A stretch of DNA of 64,000 nucleotides from Lutraria lutraria (taxonomy: Eukaryota; Mollusca; Bivalvia; Venerida; Mactridae), in the NCBI GenBank assembly GCA_964023205.1, contig OZ026845.1:1498001-1562000 (forward strand), given 5' to 3'. The notes beneath the pieces are model-generated. The model was not told where the DNA came from. It searched no databases and saw only the letters and a program-made list of their open reading frames with translations. Below, piece after piece: positions 37,301-43,300 of this stretch (the stretch's first letter is position 1; each line of letters begins with the position of its first letter). The position numbers and the translations under genes are program-made.

Positions 37301-40300
37301 TTCGTATCTGAAATAGCTAATAATTAATGGGGTGCATGCATTTCTTGTTTCATATTTTACTTGCGCTTGATTTATTTTCTCGTATTTTTTCATCTCCATA
37401 ATTGCTTTTAATTTTAATTAATTAACTACATTATTTTTATGTATATTGAAAATATAGTAATTAAATAATGATAGAAAAATTAACCATCCATCTCTACGGA
37501 CAAACTTAATAAATGATTTCTTAGGCTTATCGACAACAGTACCGGTTTGAAGTTTGTAATTACATAATTCTGTGTACAGTAAATTCCATGAAAACAATAC
37601 TTCCTGAAAACCGGAATTCCCCGAAAATCGGACGACTTTTCAAGTCCCATTTTTTTCGGAATTCATCAAGAGCTCTCCCAAAATGGGATTTCTCAGAAAA
37701 CCGGACTTATAGCTAAATCAGGAAGGGTACGGTTGTCAGGGGTTTTACTGTAATTCAAAACATATCTCCAACATTTCTTTTAGATGAATGGTTTTACACC
37801 TCGCGTCTTTATCACAATCAACTACAAATGCATGTTGAAACACCTACCTGGTTGGTTTTCTTCGTCAATAAGGCCGCTCAAAGCAAGTTCACACTTTTCT
37901 ACTCAAAATTTGATAGAATCACTTGCGATATCGCTGGTAGTTATTGTTTCATTGTTGATTAGATTTTATCAAAATCTGGTTATGCAAGCATTATAATGCA
38001 TGTGCGAAAAAGTAAATTAATTATATATTGAAGCATACTCTGTAGATTATACATGTATACAGTCAAACCTGTGTTAGTGACCACCTCTGAATAAAGGTCA
38101 CCCTGTGAATAAAGGTCATTCTTTAAATAATCTTCATTGATTATTTAGAACACAATGACCTCTGAATAAAAGCCACCTGCCAATAAAGACCATATTTTGT
38201 CTTTCACAAGGGTGGTCCTTGTTCACAATTTTGACTGTATATTTAGAATTCGGATCCTCTCATGCAGAGATCATGCAATGCTTCCTTTATAGGTCTTCGA
38301 TCTTTTACAGACGTTGGGACAACGGGTGAACTTCTTATTATACACAATATAAGTCGATTCTGTGGTGGTATGTACGAATGTGAAGCCAACAACAACATAG
38401 CCCAACCTGCCAAACGAGTCATGACTGTGGATGTAGCCTGTACGTATTGACCTTATGTTTAGTTTAAACTTACATAGTTCACATCGATTGTATATTTACT
38501 ACTCTCGGTGACTGCTTCCTGGATTCTGACCAGTACTCGCGACGAAAGAAGGGATTGTCAAAGTTTCGGTCAAATTTGGCCCCTGGCGGGATTCGAACCC
38601 GCAACATCCGGGTAAGGAGTCCGACGCTCTCCCCCTACACCACTGCTCCTCCTTTATTGACTTAATCCTAGCATACAGCAAACCCCTCTCATTTAGGGAC
38701 CACTTCAATATTCAGACCATTTACTTTCGGAACGTTTCTCGATATTCTGCAATAGTATCAACTCAAGAGCATGACCGTATCGATACTAACCCCTTTTTTC
38801 GGTCCCTGTGGTGCTAAATTATTGAGATTTTGTTGTACACGCTTTATAAATATTACTAGTAGATAAATGATCAGTAATCAAAATACGTAGTATCCTGTTT
38901 GTCCGTGCCCTGATTGTTCCGGAAAAAAACCGATGTTCGCCACCGTATCGGATAACCAAGCTTTCAATTATAGTAGACTTAAAGATACGCTTTTCTTCGC
39001 TGATGCCTAGAATATCTCAAACCCAGTCTATTCAACTATACCGACACATGACTTACAGCCTAGGCAGAACTTTACTTTAGCTTCTAAAATTTGTCGGAAA
39101 TGACGAAATGTTTATTTTTCCTTTCCAGCGGAAGTGTCGTTTCTTAATCCTGTTTGAACTTAACAAATTTACTTCCATCGAAAACTTTATTTCATATTCT
39201 GGCAGCAACGAAGAAATTCTAATGTTTTATATTCCAACATTTCCTTTATTACCTACTCTAAGAAATAATATTTTATTTATTTTTGTTGTTGTCATTTCCA
39301 GTTCCACCGGAAGTGTCATTTCGAATGCCTCACCGAGTCAGCCAGGCGATTGGTAAGGAGGTTATGTTTGAATGTTTTGTGGCGGCTTTCCCTCACGGTG
39401 TTGGGCAATGGACAAAAGACGGTAAGCCCGTTACATTCGGGATCGATCATTCTTGGCGATACAAGACGGAAATATACAAGGTCAATGTCTATACCTTTGT
39501 TATAACATTACGAATAATCAACGTAGAAGATTTCGACTTTGGAACATACACGTGTGAAGCGTCGAACAACCTCGGAGTTGATAGCGATACTATTTTATTT
39601 TTCGGTAAGACAAAATTCCAGAAGTTTTTTTCCAATATGTAGTCTCTTGGTGCATTGGTTGGTTGCTAAACTTCAAAAATAAAATCTATGTGCATTAATA
39701 CTTAAATTATTTTGTAATTTACAATAGGAATACTTGCATAAGACATCAACGATGTAAAAATACAGTAAACATGGCCATAGTGAACTCAGCTATATTAAAG
39801 AATTGGACGCTTTGAAGAATCGGTTACAGTAAAATACTTAACCCCGGACACGCCCTTCTTTACCTAATTGTTATGTACAGTGCAACCTCTTCAAAGCAAC
39901 ACCCTTTGTGAGTGACAAAATTATGTTTTTGTTTAGAGGTTGTTGCTCTAGAGGGGTTAAATACTAAGTTTAATCATGCAGCGGTAAAAATCATGCTGTT
40001 GTTGAAGGGAGGTTGTTGCTAAAGAGAGGACTGCTCTAGAGAGGTTGTACTGTATATATTGAAATATGGAATTTGTTGTAATTATTCGGGTCCCTAGGAA
40101 ATCACTATAACCTTGTTTTACTGTATAAGAAGTTATTATTCGGAACACTCGAGTTTACTATTACTGTTTTCTACAATATACAACAATATCAAATTTGTAA
40201 CACAGTTGAACACTCACATATAAGTTGTCTATTCCACATTTATATTCATAGGATATCAACGCACAAATCATTTATGAATGATACTAAAACTACAGTTTAT

Positions 40301-43300
40301 CACCAGTATAACAACACTACGTTGTACATCAGTCTCAAATTGAGTCTACATTTTTATATAAAAACTCATAAATTAGGGTTTGAATTCTCGTAAACAAAAG
40401 ATTACATGAAGTGACAGAGAGATGAATATGCAGGGAACAATATCCTACTTCAAATTCAATTGAATTAAAACTGTGATATAAAACAGTCATTAAGTACGTA
40501 TTGTTGGTGTTTTGATAATGGATTGTTGAAGAATCACAATTCTTAGAAACACTGAAAAAACAAAATGTTTCAAAATGTCCGCTTATTGTCACTTTAGTCT
40601 ACACACTGACTATCACATTTCTCGTTCTATACGCATATTATGGCGATAAACAACAACATTACAGACTTTTATTACAAAGTTATTTCCCCGGACACATGGA
40701 AGCTGTCAAAAGTGGCGAATTATGGACCACTCCAAGACTACATAAAGTGGTCCATATATAATTTAAGTTTGGCTTTGCGAGTCCATTTATCTAAAAGTAA
40801 TTTTAGCACGATTTATTCAGTTAAAACACAGCTTTAAAGTAATGTTATAGAAATCATTGTCACTGTGTTATCTTACTTATAATACGTTTAATATAAAACT
40901 GTGATGTTAGTTTAATGGTGATATATTTTCTCCCCTGGGGTAATTAAAATGATTTTGAATGCGCCTTAGCGCCTCGTAATACATCAGAATACATCACACC
41001 TAACTATTCGGGCATTTCCGTAATTGAAAAATACGCACTTTTCTGTAGACAAACGCCGAGGATGTCCGATTGTACACTTAATTGACCAATAATCGGTGTC
41101 ACGAAGACGCTTATAAAGAAAAGAATGCATTGTTTCCAGGAATATAACAAGATTTTCGTTGAGAATAAAAACGTTATATGATTCAGATTACTAAAATATG
41201 TGAGATCATATATAAGGGAGTTAATTCATCGATGACGTATATACATATGTGTCTACGTCTTATATAAGGGAGATAATTAATCGATGACGTATAAATCAGT
41301 GTCTACGTCATATATGCAAGAGGGATCAGAATTTGCGCCGTCTACACATCTTAACATTAACTGACTGTAGCGGAAAACATTCTTCATGCAATTCACAAAG
41401 TAGTCTACATTCTACCAAGGAAGTAATTCAATTTTCAGCCCAATGCCTTTCTTAAACCAAGCGGAAGATGGGTTATGCCAACATATCTTGTTTGTGCTAA
41501 TAAGGGGTCTAATACAACCGTAATAAGTAGCATTATGTGTCTCCTATGCGAACATTAGTCCTTTGATCAACCATGTCGTTCTTGGAAAATCTGTTTTATA
41601 TACGGCATTGATGTATTTGTCTTAATGCGAATATCGACGTCTACGTACAATATGTAAATTAGCGAAACATTCGTGGGAGAAACGCAACAGGACCGTGATG
41701 GTAATAAAAATATTAATTGTCCTCGCGGACCTAAACCAGTGTTCGGTTTCTAATTAGATGAGTTTTATAAACTTGTCACATCGAAGTATGAGAAATAGTC
41801 TAGAACCACAACGACAACATATTTTTGCCACGGATAGATCATTTGATTGGAGCGCACTACAGGCTTATTGATATGCATGCATTGTCTGAATTAATAGAAA
41901 CTCGGATATGAATGATGAATAAAAAACATGTAAATTTTCGCGTCCTCCGAACATCGGCTCCGAGATTCCGCGAGACTTCACATTATTATTACCCGCAAAA
42001 TGAAGTTTATGTCTTATATTAGTTATTCCAGTCATTTCTCGGAATTGTCATTCGGAATGCTACTTTGACGTATGACAGGCGGTGTGATGTGAGCGTCGAA
42101 CAGTCAGAAATGGATAGAGTGTGATAAAACTTCTTTGAAAAGATTCCTAATTATTCATCTATATTTTTTTGTAAATGTGAAATGCAAATGCGTTTCCATG
42201 ACAACTGTGAAAGCATTAAATTCATATAATACTCTTACACATTTCACAAGAAACGCTGGTAATGTTGTAGAATCCTGATTTTGAATATTTTCCGTAAATT
42301 TATCTCTGATTCAAAGAAATCGCGTTTATGTTGTTTTTTTCATGTTAATAAAACAAAACTAAACTCATTCATCTTAGGTTTTATTTGTTGTTTTATCTAT
42401 TTTAAAATAAAAGGTTAAGGTAAAGGTTTTGTCTATTATAGTGTCACCCCCTTATTTAAAGGGCCAGCCAAGTTGAATGAAACTTTTGTGCGGATGAATA
42501 CTGAATTATTAAACTCAATAGTTTTACAGTTGAAAATGCCATTACAATGTAATTATTCAAAATGAACATAATCCTGCAATATATTCAACTTGTATCATAA
42601 CTGCAATCGGTAGAGTTATACAACCGATGGTACTATTTTTCAACGCGAATGTATGGCGTCACGTTTTTGTCAAAACAAAACTGGGTGTATAACTATAGAA
42701 GCACTCGCTTCGCTTTTGCTTCTAATAGGTCTTATTTTTAACAATTTGCAACTCTTGCTGCTTAATGGATGTTTGTTAGAAATATGTAAGGGACGATAAC
42801 TGAAGGTGAATTCTCGGCCGGGTTCAAATTTGCCATTAGTCAAAATTTAACCCTAAATGCAACCCTTAAAAAATAAACCCAGAGGCTTGTAACTTGCTGT
42901 AAGAATTTGAGGCTAGTCTCCGGATTAATTGTATAAACCCAGCCTTTCACTGAGGTTTAAATAGATTTATTCCCGGCTTATCAATCAGATATGCTCGTAA
43001 ATATTCTTGTTTTTTATCGTCTCAGCTGTTTACTTGATACTTATTAAATTTCTAGAGTAAGATAATATAAATTGTAATTAAAATTAATATCTTGGAAATT
43101 CACCGTATTCCATTCAGGAACATAATCGGTATACCTGTGCACTAATGACCTGCCTGTATACTGTAAAATAAATGCTGTTAAGTCTATACCTACCATTTCG
43201 GAATTATTACAAGAAGAAACTAACTTTTGAAGTAGTTTCTGATTTAAATCACAGTTTAATTGTCTGTGAAATCATTGAGTATTCACAAAAGTCGCATATC

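Noticed and set aside
38577..38655. Functional tRNA gene (minus strand)
   Set aside because: T-arm is perfect but the acceptor stem does not pair and the anticodon stem is weak; a SINE body follows.
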